The position numbers and the translations under genes were made by a program. Shown here in pieces: positions 16,440-23,789 of a stretch of 50,783 nucleotides of DNA; the first letter of the stretch is position 1; each line of letters begins with the position of its first letter. Origin of the DNA: Clostridia bacterium (GTDB taxonomy: Bacteria; Bacillota; Clostridia; Oscillospirales; CAG-272); NCBI GenBank assembly GCA_017537175.1, contig JAFYLH010000007.1, forward strand, positions 1 through 50,783. The letters run 5' to 3'. Under the pieces are notes generated by a model. The model saw nothing but the letters and a program-made list of their open reading frames with translations. It made no database searches and was not told the DNA's origin.

Positions 16440-17525
16440 TTATTTATTGAAATAGTATGCTTCGCCTGTCTTTGCAGATGTGTAGATACCCTCAAGAATC
16501 TGGGTGATAGCAAATGCCTGCTCGGGAAGAACGAAGGGAGTTTTGTCGTTGATAACAGCATCGATCCAAAGCTTAGCCTCACGGAATGCGGGATCGTCAT
16601 TGTCGCCGCCTTCGTAGAAGTCAACACCGCCGCCGCTGAAGCTGGGCTTGGTAACGAACTGTCTGCCCTGTCTGATACCGTTAAGACGAAGACCGTCCAT
16701 CATATCAGCACCGCCCTTGGTACCGCAAATAGTGGTAATAGCCTCTCTGGGGTCGAGCATATTAAGAGCCCAAGAGGACTCGAGAACGATGGAAGCACCG
16801 TTTTCCATAACAACAAAGCCGAATGCAGAGTCCTCAACGGTAAAGGTTTCTGTATCCCAGTCACCCCAGATGTTACCTGTCTGAGTATCCTTGTTAAGCT
16901 TGTGGTATGCAGTACCTACACAGTACTTAGGCTTGTAGTTGTCCATCATCCAAAGGGTGAGGTCAAGTGCGTGTGTACCGATGTCGATGAGGGGACCGCC
17001 GCCCTGCTCTTCTTCCTTAAGGAACACGCCCCATGTGGGAACTGCACGACGACGGATAGCAGTCGCCTTTGCGTAGTAAATATCACCGAATGTGCCGTCT
17101 ACTGCTTCCTGCTTCATAAAGAGGGAGTCGGGACGGTGTCTGTTCTGATAACCGATGGTAAGCTTTTTGCCTGTACGCTTAGCAGCGTCAAGCATCTTCT
17201 GAGCCTCAGCGGTATTGATAGCCATAGGCTTCTCACACATAACGTGCTTGCCTGCCTCAAGTGCATCAACAGTAATAAAGCTGTGAGAACGGTTGGGTGT
17301 ACATACGTGTACAACGTCGATAGTCTCGTCAGCCAAAAGCTCCTTGTAGTCAGCGTAAACCTTTGCGCCCTCTACGCCGTACTCCTTAGCAGCCTTTTCA
17401 GCCTTTTCAACAACGATGTCACAGAACGCAACCATTTCGCACTCTGCGACCTTCTTAAGTGAAGGCATATGCTTGCCGTTAGCGATACCGCCACAGCCGA
17501 TAATACCTATTCTTACCTTATCCAT
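16440..17525 (-). CDS. Gfo/Idh/MocA-family NAD(P)-dependent oxidoreductase
   Basis: The N-terminal Rossmann fold has IGIIGCGGIANGKHMPSL, and the EKPMAIN motif carries the catalytic-region Lys. The C-terminal half (GGGPLIDIGTHALDLTLWMM) has the conserved HALD His. At 361 aa it is full length. A GGAGG ribosome binding site and a consensus promoter precede it. With the downstream isomerase it forms a two-gene sugar or polyol unit; the substrate is unknown. Confidence 0.9.
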   Translation of the reverse strand: MDKVRIGIIGCGGIANGKHMPSLKKVAECEMVAFCDIVVEKAEKAAKEYGVEGAKVYADYKELLADETIDVVHVCTPNRSHSFITVDALEAGKHVMCEKPMAINTAEAQKMLDAAKRTGKKLTIGYQNRHRPDSLFMKQEAVDGTFGDIYYAKATAIRRRAVPTWGVFLKEEEQGGGPLIDIGTHALDLTLWMMDNYKPKYCVGTAYHKLNKDTQTGNIWGDWDTETFTVEDSAFGFVVMENGASIVLESSWALNMLDPREAITTICGTKGGADMMDGLRLNGIRQGRQFVTKPSFSGGGVDFYEGGDNDDPAFREAKLWIDAVINDKTPFVLPEQAFAITQILEGIYTSAKTGEAYYFNK

Positions 17526-17566
17526 AATAAATACCTCCGTATTTTTAATTTTTATGTATTATGTTC

Positions 17567-17595
17567 ATTATATTACATCGGGTATTGATTGTCAA
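17567..17595 (-). promoter_or_regulatory. Promoter of the oxidoreductase-isomerase pair
   Basis: TTGACA (17590-17595) and TATAAT (17567-17572) on the minus strand have a 17-nt spacer. Confidence 0.8.
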
Positions 17596-17617
17596 TATAA
17601 ATCCAAAGTATATTTGG

Positions 17618-17854
17618 AATACGGAGCGCGGAATGCGGAATGCGGAGTTCAGGTGATTTTTGACACTACGGTGTCAAAAATTCCATTTAATATTATAAGT
17701 TTACTATACCGATTATTTAACCGAACAAATATAATAAACAAAAACTAAAGCAACAGACTTCAAAATATAGATGGTCAAATTATAGATGCAAATTTTCGAC
17801 CTTAAGGAAGAAAATCCTCCATAATTCCGCATTCCGCACTCCGCACTCCGAATT
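17618..17854. repeat. Palindromic repeat element, copy C (after lexA)
   Basis: A full copy of the family, in the same orientation as copies A and B. Arms of GCGGAAT-type units enclose TTCAGGTGATTTTTGACAC...GTGTC...AAAAATTCC, an AT-rich centre containing GAACAAAT, and AAATTTTCGACC...GAAGAAAATCC. It fills the gap between lexA and the oxidoreductase promoter. Confidence 0.85.
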
Positions 17855-17857
17855 AAA

Positions 17858-18466
17858 TCAATAGTATCTCTGCACCGAAATAACCCTGCCCAAAATGTAG
17901 ACCTCATCAACGATAATCGGCTCCATTGTGCTGTTCTCGGGCTGGAGTCTGAAGTGTCCGTTCTCCTTATAAAAGGTCTTGACGGTAGCACCTTCTTCGG
18001 TGAGGGCAACAACTATCTGTCCGTTGTCGGCGGTGGGCTCTTTTTTGACTATGACTATGTCTCCGTCAAGGATACCTGCCTCGATCATACTCTCACCCCT
18101 TACAGTAAGGGCAAAAAGCTCACTCGGTCCGTAGGAACGGTTCATAGTGGGAAACTCTATATTTCCCTCAAAGTTTTCTACCGCAAGTATGGGCATACCC
18201 GCAGTTACCTTACCTAAAAGCGGAACCTTTACGGTACGGCGTTCTTCTTTTCCCTCGCTGTCTATACGCAGGGTTCTGGACTTGCCGTTCTCCTTACGGA
18301 TATAGCCCTTTTCCTCCAGCTTTGCAAGATATGCGTGAACGGTAGAGGTGCTCTTTATTCCAAGCTGTGACTGTATGTCTCGGACACTTGGTGAAAATCC
18401 GTGCTTGTTTATAGATTCGCATATATATTCATATACCAATCTTTCTTTTTCCTTTAATGGCTGCAT
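17858..18466 (-). CDS. lexA: SOS-response repressor LexA
   Basis: LexA represses DNA-repair genes and self-cleaves when RecA is activated. The N-terminal winged helix (about 1-70) includes SPSVRDIQSQLGIKSTSTVHAYL. The cleavage site Ala89-Gly90 sits in KVTAGMPI. The catalytic Ser126 is in RGESMIEAG and Lys163 in GATVKTFY. I chose the ATG at 18466 (202 aa) over the one at 18484, because AGGCGGTG is then correctly spaced. A LexA-like box overlaps its own promoter, so autoregulation is likely. Confidence 0.95.
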   Translation of the reverse strand: MQPLKEKERLVYEYICESINKHGFSPSVRDIQSQLGIKSTSTVHAYLAKLEEKGYIRKENGKSRTLRIDSEGKEERRTVKVPLLGKVTAGMPILAVENFEGNIEFPTMNRSYGPSELFALTVRGESMIEAGILDGDIVIVKKEPTADNGQIVVALTEEGATVKTFYKENGHFRLQPENSTMEPIIVDEVYILGRVISVQRYY

Positions 18467-18494
18467 TATAACACCGCCTTTCATAATATATTGT

Positions 18495-18533
18495 ATTATA
18501 ACATATTATTTAGAAAATGTCAAACAAATGTTC
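18495..18533 (-). promoter_or_regulatory. lexA promoter with overlapping LexA-box candidate
   Basis: TTGACA (18518-18523) and TATAAT (18495-18500) have a 17-nt spacer. GAACATTTGTTT (18522-18533) runs into the -35 box and matches the Gram-positive GAACnnnnGTTC pattern except for the last base. Binding there would block RNA polymerase. Confidence 0.75.
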
Positions 18534-18537
18534 TTGG

Positions 18538-18766
18538 ATAGTTAGGAGTTAGGAGGGAGGAGTTAGGAGTTATGGAGGATTTTCTCCCTATGGTCAAAAT
18601 CTGCATCCTATTATAATTTGAGTTATCTTTGTTTATAGTTTATTGCTTTTGTTCGATTGAACAATAAGTATTAGTGATCTCCTATATAATTAAGTGAAAT
18701 TTTTGTTGCTTTAGAGCAACAAAAATCACCTGAACTCCTAACTCCTCCCTCCTAACTCCTAACTAT
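18538..18766. repeat. Palindromic repeat element, copy D, with a different arm type
   Basis: This copy has a perfect 34-bp terminal inverted repeat (18538-18571 against 18733-18766) built from irregular TTAGGAG units. Its core is the same as in copies A-C but inverted: GGAGGATTTTCTCCC near the left arm and CAAAAATCACCTGAA near the right arm. Thus the core is conserved while the arms are of another type. It lies between the divergent lexA and the M14 peptidase gene. Confidence 0.9.
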
Positions 18767-18794
18767 CAAATGCATAAACGAAAGGACAGACGAT

Positions 18795-19613
18795 ATGAAC
18801 ACATCATACACCCACCAAATGCTTTTATCGGAGCTTACGAGCCTTGCCAAAGCCTACCCCGAGATCAAGATGACCACCATAGGCCACTCGGTAAAGGGTA
18901 AGCCTATACCCGCCATAAAGATCGGTAAAGGAGATGTAAAGCTTCTGTATGTCGGCACTCATCACGGACTTGAATCGATAAGCTCTGCCCTGCTTATGAA
19001 GTTTTTATCCGAGCTGTGCGGGCATTTTGAAAAAAGAAATATTATATACGGCATCGACCCTTATTACATATACGAAACAAGATGTATCTATATGATACCT
19101 ATGCTCAATCCCGACGGTGTGGAGCTGAAGCGGCAGTCAAACGCCAACGGAGTAGATCTGAACCACAACTATGATGCAGGCTTTGAGGAATACAAAAAAT
19201 TAGAAAAGGAGCTTGGCATAGAAGGCCCTGCGCCTACCCGATATTCGGGAGAGCATCCCGAAAGCGAGCCCGAAACACGGGCAATATGCAGCTTTATCCG
19301 TTCTCTTGCTCCCTTTAAATATCTCTTCACCTTCCACACCCAGGGAGAGGAGATATATTCGGGCTACAACGGCTATGAGCCCAAAAGCTCGGTAAATGTC
19401 GCAAAGACTCTGAGCAGATGCTCGGGGTATATCCACGCACTCCCCGAAAATGCCGCAAGCTACGGAGGATTAAAGGACTGGTATGTAAAGGAATTTGACC
19501 TTCCCGCATATACAATAGAATGCGGCAAGGGAGAAAATCCCTTGCCGCTTACTGACCTGAGCAATATTTATATCACATTGAGAAAAATGCTGTTTACCAC
19601 CCTGACGGTGTAA
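18795..19613 (+). CDS. M14-family metallocarboxypeptidase (gamma-D-glutamyl-diamino acid peptidase type)
   Basis: Zinc ligands are visible as H57 and E60 in GTHHGLE, and a later His in FHTQGEEIYSG. The general-base Glu is in YTIECGKGENPLP. At 272 aa it matches the compact bacterial peptidases that cut the gamma-D-Glu-diaminopimelate bond in peptidoglycan stem peptides. No signal peptide is present, so a cytosolic role in cell-wall peptide recycling is likely. Its 3' end is 6 bp from the convergent sortase gene. Confidence 0.85.
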   Translation: MNTSYTHQMLLSELTSLAKAYPEIKMTTIGHSVKGKPIPAIKIGKGDVKLLYVGTHHGLESISSALLMKFLSELCGHFEKRNIIYGIDPYYIYETRCIYMIPMLNPDGVELKRQSNANGVDLNHNYDAGFEEYKKLEKELGIEGPAPTRYSGEHPESEPETRAICSFIRSLAPFKYLFTFHTQGEEIYSGYNGYEPKSSVNVAKTLSRCSGYIHALPENAASYGGLKDWYVKEFDLPAYTIECGKGENPLPLTDLSNIYITLRKMLFTTLTV

Positions 19614-19619
19614 AAAGCA

Positions 19620-20207
19620 TTATTTGAGATAGCTGCACCGAACACAGATCCTCTTTGTGCCACCGTAGTTACAGGTATAAAGTATCAGATCATCTCCTGT
19701 GTCCTTGACCTTATCGGTATCCGAGGGCATAACAAGGTCAACAGATGTGACCTTATAGCTGTACACCTTGCCATTTATATCTGTAAACATAAGTGTATCA
19801 TCAGGCTTCAGATTACCTATGTATCCAAAATGATTACTGTAGTCGTGAGCAGCAATTACAAGATTGTCTGTTTTGGCACTGCCGTAATACCGACAGGGTG
19901 CAGCCTTGAGCTTGTCATAGCTCCACTCTGCCATAACCGGCAGATCAAGATCCAATATAGGTATAGAAATATAGCCTATATAACCGTTGCCGTCTATCTC
20001 GGCTATCTCCATCTCTGTATCAAAGGGGTCGGATGCTGTGTTTTCTACCTCGTTTTTGGATATTTCCATACGCAGAGAATCCATAATGATAGCCGAGCTT
20101 TTTCCTGCGTTTTTGTTTTCGGTATAATTATATAGCAAAAGTGCTACTGCCGCCGCTATACAAATAACACCAACTGCCATTAACGCAATACCAAGCTTTT
20201 TCTTCAT
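19620..20207 (-). CDS. Second sortase of the pilus locus
   Basis: This 195-aa membrane transpeptidase has an N-terminal anchor (about residues 5-27). Catalytic His121 is in VIAAHDYSNHFG, Cys179 in LILYTCNYGG, and an Arg follows in TKRICVR. It lacks the C-terminal membrane segment of class C polymerising sortases, so it may attach finished pili or the neighbouring minor pilin to the wall. A DPF tripeptide at 60-62 resembles a class C lid motif, but its role here is a guess. It is the last gene of the pilus locus. Confidence 0.85.
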   Translation of the reverse strand: MKKKLGIALMAVGVICIAAAVALLLYNYTENKNAGKSSAIIMDSLRMEISKNEVENTASDPFDTEMEIAEIDGNGYIGYISIPILDLDLPVMAEWSYDKLKAAPCRYYGSAKTDNLVIAAHDYSNHFGYIGNLKPDDTLMFTDINGKVYSYKVTSVDLVMPSDTDKVKDTGDDLILYTCNYGGTKRICVRCSYLK

Positions 20208-20213
20208 ACTGCA

Positions 20214-21179
20214 TTAACCCTCTTTGCCTATATACAGCATCGCCCAGCCTGAGCTGAATATAAGCAAGCCTGTAATAGCCAAAAACGGTATTGGCCATCT
20301 GAGCTGACCTGTCTGTATAAGCTGGTCGGGAGGTGTTGTGTCCTTATCAGGCTTGGTAGTACCGTTTGTGCTGTCGTCAGAGGGGTTGTTGGGCGGGTTG
20401 TCATCCGGATTTATTTCTATATTCTTAACCATAACCGTCATCTCGGATATATCGTATGCAACCTCATATCCCTTTGGAACATCGGTCTCTATGACATTCC
20501 AGCAATGATTTTTGTCAAGATCCTCCCACTTGAAGTACCAGTTGTTTTCTGCGCTTAAGACTATACTGTCAACGATTTCTCCGTCCTTTAAGAGAACTGT
20601 CTTTACGTTGTTCGGATGGGTGTTAAAGGTATACCATTCCTTTTTGACACTGATATAGGTCTTTTCAGGCTCTTGTCTGTCCGCCTCTACCTTGGGAGAT
20701 GCGTTTACATAAAAGCTCCATTCTCCATCCGATGCTCCACGCATAGGCAGGGTAACAACAAAGGGAGAGGGAGGGATATAGCCATCGGGAACAGATACGG
20801 GAATGATAAGATATGCACCGAGAGACAGATCTTCAATAACAATATTACCGTCAGCATCTGTTGTTACCTCTGTATAGCCGATATCACGGCTTTGGGCATA
20901 TACAGCCAGATGTACGGGCAGATATGCATCCGAGAGGTTATTGATATTCATACCGTTTAAGGCAAAGTCAGTGTCCCAAGTAAAATCGTATCCGTTCTGA
21001 TTTTGGACAGCGGTAGCTGCCTTGTATATTCTGAAAACGGCATTGCTGACAGCCACACCCTCAGAGTCAACCACATTAAGCTCTATACCTGCGCTCTGCT
21101 GTGCGAATACAGCAATACCCATAAAGGACAGCAGAGTAATGCACGCTATCATCAATATTAAATTACGGTATCTGTACAT
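20214..21179 (-). CDS. Minor (probably basal) pilin with CnaB domain and QTGQ sorting signal
   Basis: A signal peptide is followed by two beta-sandwich regions. The second is CnaB-like, with ISVKKEW supplying a Lys and NVIETDVPKGYEV an E-box Glu for an intramolecular isopeptide bond. A Pro/Asp/Thr-rich linker leads to LIQTGQLRWPIPF, a hydrophobic segment and a short tail. The sorting signal departs from the LPETGG/FPETGG of the other two pilins. The ATG at 21179 is better spaced from AAAGGAG than the GTG at 21185. It sits between the two sortase genes. Confidence 0.82.
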   Translation of the reverse strand: MYRYRNLILMIACITLLSFMGIAVFAQQSAGIELNVVDSEGVAVSNAVFRIYKAATAVQNQNGYDFTWDTDFALNGMNINNLSDAYLPVHLAVYAQSRDIGYTEVTTDADGNIVIEDLSLGAYLIIPVSVPDGYIPPSPFVVTLPMRGASDGEWSFYVNASPKVEADRQEPEKTYISVKKEWYTFNTHPNNVKTVLLKDGEIVDSIVLSAENNWYFKWEDLDKNHCWNVIETDVPKGYEVAYDISEMTVMVKNIEINPDDNPPNNPSDDSTNGTTKPDKDTTPPDQLIQTGQLRWPIPFLAITGLLIFSSGWAMLYIGKEG

Positions 21180-21204
21180 AAGCACTCTGCTCCTTTCGGA
21201 AAAT

Positions 21205-22086
21205 TTATTTTTTATTTATCTTAGATTTCGCCTTTTCCTTTTTGCCGTCCTGTCGGCTCTTGACTATAAGGAACACCAGCAGTACGCCAAGCATGGGTAC
21301 CGCAACGGCAGGTGTAACGATAAGCGGATCTATCTGATACGCATCTGTCTTTATATTGATGACCTTTTCAGGCTCAATATTTTCTATCCTTGTACCGCGT
21401 ACCAACAGACGGTGTGTGTTGATACCGTAGGGAGTACAGGTAACAAGAGTACAGTAATCCTGACCATTTTCCACAGCTAACTTGTCCATCTCCTGCGGAA
21501 GCACGATGCGGATCTGGTCTACCTGATAGGTGATCACCCTGTCAAGTATCTTTATGGTAAATATGTCTCCCTCTTCAAGCTTGTCAAGATTGGTAAAAAG
21601 CTTGGCGGAGGGCAGACCTCTGTGGGCGGATAATACCGAATGTGTACTGTCACCGCCTATAGGAATAGTGGAACCCTCTACATGACCCACGGCGGAGTTA
21701 AGCACCTTGTCCGATGTGCCGTGGTAAATGGGAAGCTGCACCTTGATCTTCTCTATGGTAATATACCCCATCATACCGTTGCCGTTGACATCAAGTGTAT
21801 CATAATAGAGGTCGGCAATGTTCTTATGGCTGATAAAGGGGGTAGTAAGATTTTTGACCTTGCTGTTATATTCCTCTGCCTTATCAAAGTATTTAGTATA
21901 GTCCTCTTCTGTCATATTTACGATCAAATCATCGTAGTTCATAATAGCCTGGGACTGTCTTTTTTGATTCCAAAAGTCACTTACCGTAGGATACAGCAAA
22001 ACACTAAGGCCTACGAAAAAGATAGCAACCAGTATGATAGAGGATATACTTACCTTTTTCTTTTTTTGTCTTTTCTTTTCGTCCAT
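21205..22086 (-). CDS. Class C (pilus-polymerising) sortase
   Basis: This enzyme links pilin subunits through LPXTG-lysine isopeptide bonds on the outer membrane face. The 293-aa protein has an N-terminal transmembrane helix (about 13-33) and a C-terminal one (about 255-276), as class C sortases do. Catalytic His155 is in LSAHRGLPSAKLF, Cys217 in LVTCTPYG and Arg226 in INTHRLLVRG. I do not see a DPW/DPF lid before the catalytic domain. It lies downstream of the backbone pilin, after a 180-bp gap rich in stem-loops. Confidence 0.93.
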   Translation of the reverse strand: MDEKKRQKKKKVSISSIILVAIFFVGLSVLLYPTVSDFWNQKRQSQAIMNYDDLIVNMTEEDYTKYFDKAEEYNSKVKNLTTPFISHKNIADLYYDTLDVNGNGMMGYITIEKIKVQLPIYHGTSDKVLNSAVGHVEGSTIPIGGDSTHSVLSAHRGLPSAKLFTNLDKLEEGDIFTIKILDRVITYQVDQIRIVLPQEMDKLAVENGQDYCTLVTCTPYGINTHRLLVRGTRIENIEPEKVINIKTDAYQIDPLIVTPAVAVPMLGVLLVFLIVKSRQDGKKEKAKSKINKK

Positions 22087-22102
22087 ATCAATTCTCTTTC
22101 AG

Positions 22103-22249
22103 AATAAAATTCTCAACCCTGTTACCGAAGGGTTCGGTAACACCGTTCAAAATTTTATTATTATATCCCCCCGCCGACCGAGGTCGGCAGGGACGATATT
22201 AATAACTTTCAGCTTTTAACTGTCAGAATTTTCGGATTCCTCGGAATCC
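22103..22249 (-). promoter_or_regulatory. Three stem-loops between backbone pilin and sortase genes
   Basis: Stems are GTTACCGAA/TTCGGTAAC (22121-22141, enclosed by AATAAAATT/AATTTTATT at 22103-22159), GCCGACC/GGTCGGC (22173-22188) and GGATTCC/GGAATCC (22234-22249). None has a strong T-run on the minus strand. They could reduce sortase expression relative to pilin or stabilise the pilin mRNA end. Confidence 0.6.
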
Positions 22250-22266
22250 TCAGATTCTTTACTCCT

Positions 22267-23706
22267 TCAGCCAAAGTTAGCCATTCTCTTCTTGGAAACA
22301 AGAAGGATAACTGCTGCGAGCATAATAACGCTACCGCCGATGGTGAAGATAGCGGTACCGATACCGCCTGTTTCGGGAAGAAGACCGCCGGTCTTGTTCT
22401 CTACTTCGATGGTAGCGGGAGTTGCATCATTGATCTCGTATGTAGCCTTGGTGGTTGCTGTAACATCGTACTCGCTTGTGATAACAACAGCGATGCTGTC
22501 ATCAAGCTTGTTATAGCCTTCGGGAGCCTTGGTCTCTACGAGTTCATATTCGCCCTCGTCAAGACCGATGATCTCAAACTTACCGTTAGCGTCTGTTTCG
22601 ATTGTATCAAGAGTACCGTCAGCATCAACTCTGTAGGTAGGAACTGCTGCGCCATCTACCTTAGAGAACTTGATAACGCCGTTCTCACCTGTGAGCTGGA
22701 ACATAGCGCCTGCGAGAGCAAGCTTGTCATCATCGTCACCGAATGTGAACTTATATACATCCATCTTCCAGGTGTAGGTGTATGTCTTGTGCTCATCGGA
22801 GGTCCAGGTGTGGTCTTCACCGTAGGAAAGGTAAACGGTGTTGTCGTTGCTCTTGTCTACGATATATGCATCCTCGTTAAGAGTTGCAGAGTAGTAAACT
22901 GTGAGCTGAGTGTCCTTTTCGAGACCTGCAATGTAGTCATTGTCAAATGCAACATCAAAGCTGTGGTTGTCTGCAGGATTAACTGTAACTGTGTAGTTAG
23001 CTGCATCAACAACATCATCACCGATCTTAACTACAACGTCATTATTGAAGGTAAGACCCTTATCCATGGTATCGTGCATTACATAGTTGGTTGTACCGAA
23101 GCCAACGGTAATGGTGGACTTGTATTCAACCTTCTGGTCGATGTCAGCGTCATTTACATAAACCCAATCGCCTGTGGAATCTTCCTTAACAAACTTGTCG
23201 ATGTCGGGTGTACCGTTCTTTTCGTTTGCAAAGAAGTCGGAGTCTGTGTTGGTAAGAGCACAGAGAGTTCCGAGAGAGGTGTCGATTGCATAGTAACCGA
23301 GTGCAAGATCTGCAAACTGAACAGTTGTACCGTCAGCAGTCTTTGTTTCGGTTGCAGCGATAGACTTCTCTTCTGCATAAGCGATAGCAGCCTTAGCAAG
23401 AGTCTGGTCTACCTCTTCTACATCAACCTTAAGAACTACTGTTGTCTGGTCGCCGTTGGTAACTACGTCAAAGTAGTTTGTTGCGGGAGCTGCTGCAAAG
23501 AAATCTGCCCAGCCGTCAACGATGGTGTAGATACCTGCATCGTCCTTGCCTTCAACAGGTGTGAAGTCGAGCATCTTATAGATATCATAAGTTGCTTCGT
23601 TCACCGCATTGTCGATGGTGATGGTGCCGTTGTCGGCTGCGAATGTGGCTGTTCCCAGAGAGAGAACAAATGTGAGTGCCAATAAAACTGCAAATAACTT
23701 TTTCAT
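22267..23706 (-). CDS. Major (backbone) pilin, SpaA type
   Basis: The 479-aa precursor starts at the ATG at 23706, with AAAGGAAG correctly placed; the longer in-frame extension lacks a ribosome site. It has a signal peptide (MKKLFAVLLALTFVLSLGTATFAAD) and beta-rich domains. A CnaB domain near the C-terminus has Lys in YTWKMDVYKF and the E-box YELVETKAPEGYN. The sorting signal is LPETGG, then a hydrophobic helix and a Lys/Arg tail. A Lys in PDIDKFVKE could be an isopeptide or polymerisation lysine. It follows the tip gene and precedes the class C sortase. Confidence 0.92.
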   Translation of the reverse strand: MKKLFAVLLALTFVLSLGTATFAADNGTITIDNAVNEATYDIYKMLDFTPVEGKDDAGIYTIVDGWADFFAAAPATNYFDVVTNGDQTTVVLKVDVEEVDQTLAKAAIAYAEEKSIAATETKTADGTTVQFADLALGYYAIDTSLGTLCALTNTDSDFFANEKNGTPDIDKFVKEDSTGDWVYVNDADIDQKVEYKSTITVGFGTTNYVMHDTMDKGLTFNNDVVVKIGDDVVDAANYTVTVNPADNHSFDVAFDNDYIAGLEKDTQLTVYYSATLNEDAYIVDKSNDNTVYLSYGEDHTWTSDEHKTYTYTWKMDVYKFTFGDDDDKLALAGAMFQLTGENGVIKFSKVDGAAVPTYRVDADGTLDTIETDANGKFEIIGLDEGEYELVETKAPEGYNKLDDSIAVVITSEYDVTATTKATYEINDATPATIEVENKTGGLLPETGGIGTAIFTIGGSVIMLAAVILLVSKKRMANFG

Positions 23707-23768
23707 AATTTTACTTCCTTTCTTTTTTGATTTGCAATTTAAATTGTTTTTTGTTTTTGCATTATGCG

Positions 23769-23789
23769 CCGTAGTCAAGCGATCTACGG
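23769..23789 (-). other. Stem-loop overlapping the tip-protein stop codon
   Basis: CCGTAG (23769-23774) pairs with CTACGG (23784-23789) around a 9-nt loop. It spans the stop codon at 23784-23786. It has no T-run, so it is more likely an RNA processing or stability element than a terminator. Confidence 0.5.

Noticed and set aside
16275..17462. 395-aa open frame on the plus strand
   Set aside because: It crosses two well-supported minus-strand genes and their junction, so it is a shadow.
18538..18766. Insertion sequence
   Set aside because: It has perfect terminal inverted repeats but no transposase frame; at most a non-autonomous element.
19522..19548. Perfect 10-bp hairpin in the M14 peptidase gene as a terminator
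   Set aside because: It lies inside the coding region over the conserved ECGKGENPLP segment and has no T-run on either strand; probably a consequence of the protein sequence.
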